A DNA stretch of 64,000 bases, taken from NCBI RefSeq assembly GCF_029351045.1, contig NZ_JARKIN010000001.1:62001-126000 (forward strand). Direction: 5' to 3'. The DNA is from Streptomyces sp. WMMB303 (GTDB taxonomy: Bacteria; Actinomycetota; Actinomycetes; Streptomycetales; Streptomycetaceae). A model generated the notes under the pieces. The model searched no databases. It was not told where the DNA came from and saw nothing but the letters and a program-made list of their open reading frames with translations. Positions 1 through 10,572 of the stretch are shown one piece after another (position 1 is the stretch's first letter; every line of letters begins with the position of its first letter). The position numbers and the translations under genes were made by a program.

Positions 1-650
1 TCAGGACGACGTGCGGACGGCGGGAATTCCGCTCTGCCGCGTCCGGCTCGAAACCACGCGGGATACACGTACCGGCGCTGTTCCCGCGCCGCCTTTTCCC
101 TCTTTCGCATGCCGGGAACAACGGGAAGGGGAATCGGAGAATCACGGAACGGATCGGGGTGTCGGCTCGCTTTCCGAGCACGCCGTCCTCGGGCCGTACC
201 AGCCGGTCCTCTTCTCCGGAACGGCGAAAAGCAGCGGAGTCACGGTGGTGACCGAAAGCAATACCCATGCCGGAGAGCACACTGGCTTCTGCACGCCATA
301 CAAGAAATCCCTCGCTCCGTCGCGTCTGCTGCAAGAATTAGACAGCCCGCCGGTCAAGATCGGCCAGGGAGCGAAGGACCAAACAATGGGCGGAGTCGGC
401 CCGGTGATTCGTAGGGTCCTACAAGAGGCGGTCGCATGCTGTGACACCGCGGTTGCTTCCGGCAGCCGACGGTACGGGAGCCGCGCCCGCACCGTCACGC
501 ACGGCCGGGACGGCTGCGCCGCGGCAGTCCGCGGGGTCGGGACGGGCCTCCCACGGGCGCGCGGGGCGGGCCGCCGCGAGGGCCCCGGCTCCGGCGGTTC
601 GTACGAGCACGCGCCTCGGGCCGGGGCCGCCCTGTCGGGTCCGGGGAGGG
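1..650. other. 650 bases with no supported gene
   Basis: No reading frame here has both streptomycete codon bias and a recognisable product. Long open frames exist on both strands, but they are low-complexity Arg/Gly/Pro/Ala translations typical of G+C-rich noncoding DNA. Bases about 240-430 are visibly less G+C-rich than the rest and could be the remains of a lost gene. The only ordered element seen is the palindrome at 408-424. Confidence 0.5.
408..424. promoter_or_regulatory. Orphan palindromic operator candidate
   Basis: GTAGG at 411-415 and CCTAC at 418-422 form a perfect inverted repeat around GT, and both arms extend outward with near-symmetric TTC/AAG. The shape resembles operators of GntR/FadR-type regulators. 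No start codon with a real gene follows on either side inside the window, so the target could be a leftward gene beyond the edge or a lost one. The regulator family is inference. Confidence 0.35.
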
Positions 651-1461
651 TCAGCTCTCCTGGGTCTCGAAGGTGCGCAGCACGTCGGCCGCGACGCTCA
701 CGGCGATGGTCGCGGGAGTCTTGCCGGTGAGGTCGGCCAGCCCGATCGGGGTCTTGATCCGGTCGATGGCCGCATCGTCGTGGCCGCCTTCGGTGGCCAG
801 GCGCTTGCGGAAGCGCGTCCACTTGGCCGCCGACCCGATCAGCCCGACGGGGCCCAGATGACTCGTGCGCAGCGCCGCGTCGCACAGCGCGGCGTCCTCG
901 GCGTGATCATGAGTCATGATCAGGACATGGGTGCCGGGCGGCAGTTCCGCCAGCACCTCCTCCGGCAGCAGCGGCGTGTGGTGCACCCGCACCTGCGCCA
1001 CCGCGTCGGACAGCACGGCCAGCCGCTCCTCGGCGAGGATCTCGGCGCGGCTGTCGACCAGATGCAGGTCCAGGTCCTGACGCGCCAGGACACGGGCCAG
1101 TTCCAGCCCTACGTGCCCGACGCCGAAGATCGCCACGGCCCGAACCACAGGGAGTGGTTCGAGCAGCACCGAGACCGTGCCGCCGCAACACTGCACGCCG
1201 TGCTCGTTGGTCACCTTGTCGTTCAGTGCGAATTCCATCAGCTCCGGCTCCGACTCGGACGCGGCGATCAGCTCCCGGGCCCGGTCGATCGCGACGGCTT
1301 CCACGTTGCCGCCACCGATCGATCCCCACGTCCCGCTCCGCCCCACGACGAGCTTGGCGCCGGCGTCGCGCGGCGCATGGCCGCGCGCGGCCGCTACGGT
1401 CACCAGCACGCCGGCCTCCCGGCGTGCCCGCAACCGCGCGACCGCGGCGATCCACGTCATG

Positions 1462-1469
<8 letters not shown>
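651..1469 (-). CDS. xdhC: XdhC-type molybdenum cofactor accessory protein
   Basis: XdhC proteins bind and sulfurylate the molybdenum cofactor and hand it to xanthine dehydrogenase. The 272-aa product has the family's N-terminal segment (GVLVTV, GHAPRDAGAKLVV, GSIGGGNVE), an HGVQCCGG stretch, and a C-terminal Rossmann-like XdhC_C domain (IFGVGHVGLELA, LIGSAAKWTRF). It is last in the xdhABC operon, and its GTG start lies inside the end of xdhB, which implies translational coupling. An ATG three codons downstream (1460) is an equally possible start. Function is inferred from family and operon. Confidence 0.93.
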
Positions 1470-3869
<2,400 letters not shown>

Positions 3870-3873
<4 letters not shown>

Positions 3874-5354
3874 GACGGCACCGCCTCGGTGGTTTGCGCG
3901 TACAGCTTCAGCAGGCTCTGACCGAGCATCGCCGAGCGGTAGTCGGCGCTGGCCCGGTGGTCGTTCATCGGCGTGCCCTGGGCCCGCAGGACCCCGGCCG
4001 CGGCCTCGACGGTCCCGGCCGTCCACGGCTCGCCCTCCAGGGCCGCTTCGACAGCGAGGGCGCGGACCGGGGTGGCGGCCACGCCGCCCAGGCCGATGCG
4101 CGCCTTGCGGACGATTCCGTCCTCCACGTCGAGCGCGAAGGCGACCGCCACACTGGAGATGTCGTCGAAGCGCCGCTTGGCGATCTTGTGGAAGCCCACG
4201 AGCGGCGAGAGCGGGAGCGGGAGGCGCACGGCGCGGATCAGTTCGCCGGGACGGCGGACGCTCTGCCGGTAGCCGGTGAAGTAGTCCGCCAGCGGCACCA
4301 CGCGCTCGCCGTCGGCATCCGCGAGCACCAGCGACGCCTCCAGCGCGAGCAGTACGGGCGGGCTGTCCCCGATGGGCGATCCCGTGCCCAGGTTGCCGCC
4401 GAGTGTGGCGCCGTTGCGGATGAGCCGGGAGGCGAACTGCGGGAACAGTTCCGCCAGCAGCGGCACCGCGCCGTCCAGCCGGCGTTCGATCTCGGTGAGC
4501 GTCAGGGCCGCCCCGATCTCGACGGTGTCGGATCCGACACGCAGCTCCCGCAGTTCCGGAAGCCGGTCGACGGCGACGACGCAGTCGGCGCGGCGGGAGC
4601 GGATGTTGACCTCGACGCCCCAGTCGGTGGAGCCGGCGACCACCACCGCGTCGGGCCGCTCGCGCAGCAGCCGCAGGGTTTCGGCCAGGGTGCTCTTGCG
4701 CAGCAGCACCGCGTCGCCCTGGGCGTACTCGGTGGCGACCGGCGCGGGCGCCGGCTGCTCGCGCCGCTGCGCCAGCGGGTCCTCGGCGGTGGGCGTTCCG
4801 ACGGCGAACGCCGCATCGCGGATCGGGCGGTATCCGGTGCAGCGGCACAGGTTGCCGCTCAGCGCGTGCAGGTCGAAGCCGTTCGGACCGTGCTCGGCGT
4901 CGGCCGCGCCCTGCCCGGCGTCGCCGTGCTCGGCCGGTTCGGCGTGCGCGCAGCGGTCCGGCCGGTAGTACTCGGCGGCCATGCTGCAGACGAATCCCGG
5001 TGTGCAGTAGCCGCATTGGGAGCCGCCACGAACCGCCATCTCCTCCTGCACCGGGTGCAGGGCAGGCGGCGTGCCGGGCTCCCCGGCAGTGGCGAGGCCT
5101 TCCGAGGTGACGATCTCCTGACCGTCGAGCGAGGCTGCCGGAACCAGGCAGGCGTTGACCGCCACCCAGTCGGTGGGCTTGTCCACCCCGGTCCGGGCCA
5201 CCAGGACGGAGCAGGCGCCGCATTCGCCCTCGGCGCAGCCCTCCTTGGTGCCGGTGAGGCCGCGCTCGCGGAGGAAATCCAGCACCGTGGCGTGGGGGGA
5301 TGCCGGTGCGATGGGGGTTTCTTTCCCGTTGACCGTGATCCGTGCCGCTACCAT
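3870..5354 (-). CDS. xdhA: Xanthine dehydrogenase, [2Fe-2S]/FAD subunit
   Basis: This is the electron-transfer subunit of xanthine dehydrogenase, carrying two [2Fe-2S] clusters and FAD. The plant-type ferredoxin motif is CAEGECGAC, and the second cluster motifs are CGYCTPG and GNLCRCTGYRP, within the first ~165 residues. A FAD domain follows (VVAGSTDWGVEV, then NGATLGGNLGTGSPIGDSPP) with a CO-dehydrogenase flavoprotein C-terminal domain. The 494-aa length is normal. ATG at 5354 is preceded by GGAGG eight bases upstream. It is first of three overlapping genes and lies 185 bases behind the leader ORF. Confidence 0.95.
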
Positions 5355-5539
5355 GCCGTGCCTCCGTTCCGGGCCGGGGCAGGTCGGTTCATCTTGTTCG
5401 CCAATTTCAGGCAGCTTTCTGTGTTCGGATACGCAGCAAAGAGGAGCGAGCGCATGACGGCACGCGTCGGCGGCGCGCCGGAAAATGGTGGAGAAGAATG
5501 CGAAATCGTGCCACGAGGGGCACGTCGGAACGGCGTTTG

Positions 5540-5617
5540 TCAGCAGCCGTGCGCGACCCGGCCCGGCACCCAGACAGTGCGGCGGGCGAGGCGGCTCAGA
5601 TCGGAGTAGATACGCAT
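5540..5617 (-). CDS. 25-codon leader peptide ORF upstream of xdhA
   Basis: A short ORF begins MRIYSDLSRLARRTVW and ends VAHGC before TGA. It has a strong AAAGGAGG Shine-Dalgarno about ten bases before its ATG and lies ~38 bases behind a consensus promoter. Short Arg-rich, Cys-ending ORFs of this sort are often annotated as putative leader peptides in streptomycetes, usually ahead of sulfur-related operons. Here it precedes a molybdenum/iron-sulfur enzyme. The 185 bases between it and xdhA contain a GTGCC/GGCAC hairpin that could act in attenuation. Function is inference. Confidence 0.5.
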   Translation of the reverse strand: MRIYSDLSRLARRTVWVPGRVAHGC

Positions 5618-5661
5618 CTTCGGGCCGCCTCCTTTCGGTGTCATGAATCCACTTCGAGCGT

Positions 5662-5690
5662 AAATTAGTGGCTGCGCCCACCGGGGTCAA
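5662..5690 (-). promoter_or_regulatory. Sigma-70-type promoter of the xdh operon
   Basis: On the minus strand, TTGACC (5690-5685), 17 bases, then TAATTT (5667-5662) is close to the vegetative consensus and unusually A/T-rich for this DNA. A CCACT...AGTGG inverted repeat straddles the -10 region (about 5649-5671) and may be an operator. The next element downstream is the leader ORF at 5617. Confidence 0.65.
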
Positions 5691-5909
5691 GAGGTGGCGG
5701 AGCCGCCGTCGTCCTCCGGTGCCCCGGCGCCGCGGTGGCTCCCGGACGGTCCGGCGCCGCAGCCGGAGCGGGACACGCATGGGTCGGTCTCCCGGTGCAC
5801 GCTGCGGATGGCACCGGTTCGAACTCCCGGATATCGGTGTCCCGTCGCGGTGCCGGTACGTTTCACCGCGCGATGTGCGGCCGGCGCCGGGACAGGGCAC
5901 GCTACGCAG

Positions 5910-7847
5910 GTGCCCACACTGCCCGATCAGTTCGACCCCGACCGTTTCGCCGGCCACATGATCGTCTGCGGCGACGACGCGCTGGCGCATCGCCTGGCTA
6001 CCGAACTCCGCGACGTCTACCGAGCCCGCGTCACGCTCGTCCTCCCCGGCAGCGCGTCGCCTGCCGGGGGTCCACGCCGGTCCGCTCCCCGCCAGGGCCG
6101 GGCAGCCGCGCTGCTGGGACGCGTCTCCGCTGCCGTCACCGGCGGACCGCCCGCGCCCGGGGCGGATCCGCACCGGCTGGAGGCCGACGCGCTCACCGGA
6201 GAGGTACTGGAGTCGGCAGGTGTGGCCGGGGCCGCCGCGCTGGCCCTCGTCCACGACGACGACGAGACGAACATCCACGCCGCCCTGGCGGCCCGCAGGC
6301 TCAATCCGGGACTGCGGCTGGTGATCCGGCTCTACAACCGCAGGCTCGGCCAGCACCTGGAGCAGCTCCTCGACCAGGCCGCCCTGGTGGCCCTGCCGGA
6401 CCTGGACCCCGCCACCGCCGACGCGTCCACCACCGTGCTCTCCGACGCCGACACCGCCGCTCCGGCGCTGGCGGCCACGGCGATCGCGGGCACCAGCAAG
6501 ATCGTCCACGCCGACGGGCTGCTGCTGCGGGCGGCGGAGCGCACTCCTTCCGGCCGCGGGACCGCCGACCCGGGTCTGTGCACGCTCGCTCTGCTCTCGG
6601 CGACGGTCAGCGATCCGGGAGGCGAGGAGGGCTCGGACAGCAGCGGGACGGCCGGTCCCCAGCTGCTCCCCGACCCGCAGGCGGTCTCGGCCGCCACCGG
6701 TCGCGGCACCATCGTCCTCGAAGCCGTGGCCCGGAACCGGCCCGCACCACCGTCCGGACGGCCCGCCGGCCGGGGCCGGCCGCTCTCGGAGTTCTTCTCC
6801 CGCCGGCTGCGCTGGTCCGTCGCCGTCACCGGCCTGGCCGTGTGCGCCCTGGCTCTCGCCTCCTGGCTGATCAGCGGCGGCCACCTGCTCCACGCCGCCT
6901 ACGTCACACTGCTCGATCTGTTCGCCATCAACGATCCCGCGCTCGACGAGAGCGCGGGGCGACAGGTGCTGCAGCTTCTGACCGGGCTCGTGGGCCTGGC
7001 GCTGCTGCCGCTCCTGGTGGCTGGCGCGCTGGAGGCGCTGGGGGCGTTCCGCAGTGCCTCCGCCCTGCGCCGCCCGCCGCGCGGACTCTCCGGTCATGTC
7101 GTGCTGCTCGGGCTCGGCAAGGTCGGTACCCGGGTGCTGGCCCAGTTGCGCGATCTCGACATCCCCGTCGTCTGTGTGGAGGAGAGCCTGGAGGCGCGCG
7201 GAGTGGCCCTGGCCCGGCGCCTGCGGGTACCGACCGTGATCGGCGATGTCACCCAGGAGGGCGTCCTGGAGGCCGCCAAGACCCATCGGGCCCGCTCACT
7301 GCTCGCTCTGACCAGCTCCGACACCACCAACCTGGAGGCCGCTCTGTACGCCCGTACGGTCAAGGCGGACCTGCGGGTCGCGCTGCGGCTGTACGACGAC
7401 GACTTCGCGGCCGCCGTGTTCCGGACCCTGCGTACCACGCACCCCCACGCGCTGACCCGCAGCCGCAGCGTCTCGCATCTGGCCGCTCCCGCTTTCGCCG
7501 GTGCGATGATGGGGCGTCAGATCCTCGGTGCGATACCGGTGGAGCGCAGGGTGCTGGTCTTCGCGGCGCTGACGGTCGCCGGCCACCCGCAGCTGGAGGG
7601 CCGTACCGTCGAGGCGGCCTTCCGGCCCGGAGCCTGGCGGGTCCTCGCCCTGGACACCACGGAACCGGCCGAGCGGCGCCCCGACCTCGGCGTCCCACGT
7701 CCGGCCGACGGGGAACAGCGCCCGACCGGCCTGGTCTGGGACCTCCGGCCGGACTACGTCCTGCGGCCCGAGGACCGGGTCGTGCTGGCGGCGACCCGGC
7801 AGGGCCTGGCCGAACTCCAGCCGCAGCCGCCGACCGCCGTGCACTGA
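5910..7847 (+). CDS. RCK/TrkA-N domain ion-channel-like membrane protein
   Basis: The 645-aa product has a TrkA-N nucleotide-binding domain (HMIVCGDDALAHRLATEL, residues ~15-32). Two membrane segments follow at about residues 302-327 and 356-378, and then a second RCK domain (GHVVLLGLGKVGTRVLAQL, ~395-413) with regulatory regions after each. The layout is like potassium channel or Castor/Pollux-type RCK proteins. The loop between the membrane segments reads LLDLFAINDP and lacks a GYGD filter, so the transported ion is uncertain. GTG at 5910 is chosen because upstream residues are low complexity and the family starts just before the Rossmann fold. Confidence 0.8.
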   Translation: MPTLPDQFDPDRFAGHMIVCGDDALAHRLATELRDVYRARVTLVLPGSASPAGGPRRSAPRQGRAAALLGRVSAAVTGGPPAPGADPHRLEADALTGEVLESAGVAGAAALALVHDDDETNIHAALAARRLNPGLRLVIRLYNRRLGQHLEQLLDQAALVALPDLDPATADASTTVLSDADTAAPALAATAIAGTSKIVHADGLLLRAAERTPSGRGTADPGLCTLALLSATVSDPGGEEGSDSSGTAGPQLLPDPQAVSAATGRGTIVLEAVARNRPAPPSGRPAGRGRPLSEFFSRRLRWSVAVTGLAVCALALASWLISGGHLLHAAYVTLLDLFAINDPALDESAGRQVLQLLTGLVGLALLPLLVAGALEALGAFRSASALRRPPRGLSGHVVLLGLGKVGTRVLAQLRDLDIPVVCVEESLEARGVALARRLRVPTVIGDVTQEGVLEAAKTHRARSLLALTSSDTTNLEAALYARTVKADLRVALRLYDDDFAAAVFRTLRTTHPHALTRSRSVSHLAAPAFAGAMMGRQILGAIPVERRVLVFAALTVAGHPQLEGRTVEAAFRPGAWRVLALDTTEPAERRPDLGVPRPADGEQRPTGLVWDLRPDYVLRPEDRVVLAATRQGLAELQPQPPTAVH

Positions 7848-7942
7848 GCTGCCCGGAGCCCGGTGAGCCGTGCAGGCCACGTCCCGGCCCCCGTGGCGGG
7901 GCTGGCAGGATACGGGCCGGATCCGAACGGAAGGCACCTCTC

Positions 7943-8614
7943 ATGGCGATCATCCATCACACCACGCTGAGCCCGACCAAGCTGGAGCTGCTCACCCGGT
8001 GGCTCCCCTCCCGGCCGTGGTATCGCGCGGGTGGGGAGCAGCCCGCTCTCACCAAGGCCGGGGGCTTCCGGCTGGAGGACCCCTCGGGCGCGGTGGGCAT
8101 CGAGTTCATGGCGGTCACGGACAGCGCGGCGGGCGAACCGGTCACCTATCAGACGCCGATGACCTACCGAGCCGCGCCGCTCGCCGGTGCGCAGGCGCAG
8201 GACGCGCTCATCGGCACGCTGGAGCACGGCGTGCTGGGCAAACGCTGGGTCTACGACGCCACTTGTGATCCGGTGGCGGTGGCGCAGCTGTACGCGCTGC
8301 TCACCGGGCGGGCCGAGGCCCAGGCCCAGAGCGAGAGCGACACCCCGGACCGCACGGTGGGCGTGCGTGCGGCCACCGACGTGCCCCTCGAGGACGCCGG
8401 CACGGGAGCGGTGCACCACGGAACGCGCTCCACCGATGTCACTCTCGTCCTCCCCGTCGAGGGCCTGCTGTGGCTCCGGTTCCTGCGCGTTCCGCGGGCG
8501 CACGACGTGCCGGAGACGAACGATTCCGCCGCTCACGTCACCGTCGGGTGGACGGCGCCCGACGGCGAGCCGCGGCGCGGCCTGTGGTGCGCGTTGATGG
8601 ACTCCCGCGAGTGA
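7943..8614 (+). CDS. Maltokinase N-terminal cap-like domain protein
   Basis: The 223-aa protein starts MAIIHHTTLSPTKLELLTRW, contains WLPSRPWYRAG, and has the beta-rich pattern of the cap domain found before the kinase fold in maltokinase (Mak). No kinase domain follows: it ends with WTAPDGEPRRGLWCAL. Stand-alone versions are common in actinobacteria, often annotated as 1,4-alpha-glucan branching or CG0192-like proteins, and have no proven activity. A link to glycogen/trehalose metabolism is known for the family only. The ATG lies 13 bases after a GGAAGG Shine-Dalgarno. Confidence 0.65.
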   Translation: MAIIHHTTLSPTKLELLTRWLPSRPWYRAGGEQPALTKAGGFRLEDPSGAVGIEFMAVTDSAAGEPVTYQTPMTYRAAPLAGAQAQDALIGTLEHGVLGKRWVYDATCDPVAVAQLYALLTGRAEAQAQSESDTPDRTVGVRAATDVPLEDAGTGAVHHGTRSTDVTLVLPVEGLLWLRFLRVPRAHDVPETNDSAAHVTVGWTAPDGEPRRGLWCALMDSRE

Positions 8615-9207
8615 CCCGCTGCCCCCGTCGATGACGCCGCCCCTCAGCAGCCGAGAGGGAATGAGCCCGAGGCCTCTGGGGGCCTGCCCCCTCGGCCCGG
8701 CTGCGGGACCGGCCCGGCGCCCTCGTACACACCGCCGCGTTCCGGGGCGCCCGGCGGGAGACCTTCCTCGCACCCGTCACCGGCCCGGTCCGCTGTCGGC
8801 GCCTCCGGAGCCGTCGACGTCCTCTCCCGGCTCCCGCACCGCTCCCCCGCGACCTTGCACACCCCGGATGGGGTCGTCACTCCCCGTGCGCATTGCCGCG
8901 CTCCGACGTGGCGCCGGCCGATGCTGCGGCCGTGAAGATTCTCTCTCCTGGCGCTCGGACCCGTCCCGGACCGCCGGACTCCACGTAGCCTCTCCGGTCG
9001 GGCCAGGATGCGGGGCCGTCTCCCCGCAGTCCGCCGGTGACAGTCCGTACCCGGGCATCGCACCTCGCCGCTGAGGACACGCACGGAAGCCCGTACCCGG
9101 CCCGGACGTCCCACGCCCCCGGACAGCAGGCCGTCGGCACGGACGCGCCCACCTCACCGAACACGCCAGATCTCGACCCGGACCACGCACCGAACGGGAA
9201 GAACCGC
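8615..9207. other. 593 bases without a supported gene
   Basis: Open frames in this stretch give low-complexity Arg/Pro/Gly translations. Apart from the terminator-like hairpin near its left end, I see nothing specific. Its right end is the leader of the serine hydrolase gene. Confidence 0.45.
8667..8695 (+). terminator. Hairpin after the cap-like gene
   Basis: An outer stem CCGAGG/CCTCGG encloses GGGGGC-CT-GCCCCC. It lies about 50 bases after the stop at 8614. No T-run follows, which is usual for streptomycetes. Confidence 0.35.
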
Positions 9208-10218
9208 ATGAGGAAGAGCGGAAAATCGACTGCGCTGCCCCCGGCACGCCCCACCCCGGCCTCCGCCGGCACCGCGGGAGGCCGGGCGCCGCGCGCCGTG
9301 TACGAGCCGGACCGCACCGGCGAGCGGCGCCGCGCGGGTCGGACCCTCAGCCTGGTGGCGGCTGTCCTGGTCTGCGGAACGGCCGCCGGAGCGCCTGCCG
9401 CGGCGGACAGCGCAGGCGCGTCCGTCGCAGCCGACAGCACCGCGAAGACCACGGCCCGCGCGCAGGTGGGCAGCTCCCACGTGGTGTGCAGATCGCACGA
9501 CCGTGCTCTGGCGCACAAGCTCTCCGGAGCAGTCGCCGCCGCTCTGCGCCCGCGCCACAGCACGACGGCGGTCGCGCTGTACGACCGCTCGTCCGGCACC
9601 TCGTGTGCATTCCGCGCGAGCGCCACATACGACTCGGCGAGCGTCGTGAAGGCCACCTTGCTCGGTGCGCTGCTGCGACGTGCCGAGGAAGAGCACCGCA
9701 CGCTCACCCGGCAGGAGAAGCAGCGCGCCACTGCCATGATCACCACTTCGGACAACGAGGCCACAAGCGCGCTGTGGAGCCAGGTCGGGCGCGGTGGCGT
9801 GCAGCACTTCCTGGACCTGGCCGGTATGCGGGAGACCGAGCCGGGCCCGCAGGGCAGCTGGGGACTCACCCAGGTCACGGCCCGGGACGAGGTGAGTCTG
9901 CTCGAGTTGCTCACCTCGGACAACCGTGTACTGGATGCCGGATCCCGTGCGTACGCGCTCGGCCTCATGAGCGAGGTCGTTCCCGGCCAGCGTTGGGGTG
10001 CCCCCGCCGGTGCGCCGAAGGACGCCAGAGTGCAGGTGAAGAACGGGTGGCTGCCGCGTGCCGCCCACGGTTGGCGCGTCAACAGTGTCGGCGCCTTCAC
10101 CGACGGCGGCCACGACTACGGAATCGCCGTGCTGTCCCAGGACAACAGGACGATGGCCTACGGCGTCGACACCGTCGAGGCCGCGTCCCGCGCGATCCAC
10201 CGGCGGCTGGCCCGCTGA
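9208..10218 (+). CDS. Secreted class A beta-lactamase-fold serine hydrolase
   Basis: The 336-aa product has an Arg-rich N-terminus, a hydrophobic export segment (LSLVAAVLVCGTAAGAPAAA, ~47-66) and a penicillin-recognising fold. Motif one is SVVK with Ser145 and Lys148, motif two is SDN at 181-183, and motif three is KNG at 278-280. The omega-loop region (TEPGPQGSWGLTQVTARD) does not show the ExxLN that class A beta-lactamases use for deacylation. True beta-lactamase activity is therefore doubtful, and a cell-wall transpeptidase/carboxypeptidase or esterase role is as likely. ATG at 9208 follows GGGAAG. An in-frame GTG at 9037 would add an unlikely extension. Confidence 0.75.
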   Translation: MRKSGKSTALPPARPTPASAGTAGGRAPRAVYEPDRTGERRRAGRTLSLVAAVLVCGTAAGAPAAADSAGASVAADSTAKTTARAQVGSSHVVCRSHDRALAHKLSGAVAAALRPRHSTTAVALYDRSSGTSCAFRASATYDSASVVKATLLGALLRRAEEEHRTLTRQEKQRATAMITTSDNEATSALWSQVGRGGVQHFLDLAGMRETEPGPQGSWGLTQVTARDEVSLLELLTSDNRVLDAGSRAYALGLMSEVVPGQRWGAPAGAPKDARVQVKNGWLPRAAHGWRVNSVGAFTDGGHDYGIAVLSQDNRTMAYGVDTVEAASRAIHRRLAR

Positions 10219-10458
10219 GGTCCCCCTGCCGCAGGCCCGGCAGTCGAGCCCGCCAGGAGCTGTTCCGTGTCTGTTCGCCGGGAGATCTCCTGACGACGGC
10301 CTCCGAGGAGCTCCGCGGTCATCAATTCCGTACCGAGGGGCTGAACGCCCGTACAAGAGTCCCGATGACCGTCAGCACTGCACCACCCTGTCGGGCAGGA
10401 CTCGGGCATCTCAGGGGCCGGCCACGGGCCTGCAGCCATCCGAGGTGCGCCCGGCCCG

Positions 10459-10489
10459 AACGCCCCGGTCTCCGGCAGACCGGGGCGTT
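10459..10489. terminator. Strong bidirectional terminator between convergent genes
   Basis: AACGCCCCGGTCT (10459-10471) pairs perfectly with 10477-10489 around a CCGGC loop: a 13-bp stem with A's on one side and TTT on the other, so it can work in both directions. It separates the serine hydrolase (ends 10218) from the ABC permease (ends 10573). The rest of this 354-base gap shows no gene. Confidence 0.85.
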
Positions 10490-10572
10490 TCGGGAGTTCC
10501 GGCGGGTGCGTGTCCGTACTCGACGGCGGAGGACTCGCTCATGACCGTGCCGGGCGGTTGTCCGCGGTGGGC

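Noticed and set aside
11..730. Open frame on the plus strand through the left gap
   Set aside because: Its translation is low complexity, has no recognisable family, and runs into the end of xdhC on the other strand.
5348..5455. A 35-codon minus-strand ORF ending on the xdhA start codon
   Set aside because: It has no ribosome binding site and no similarity; the overlap with xdhA alone does not support it.
5454..5609. A 51-codon plus-strand ORF with an AGAGGAG site, opposite the xdh leader
   Set aside because: Codon use is not streptomycete-like (many A/T third positions) and it lies antisense to a better-supported leader ORF and its promoter output.
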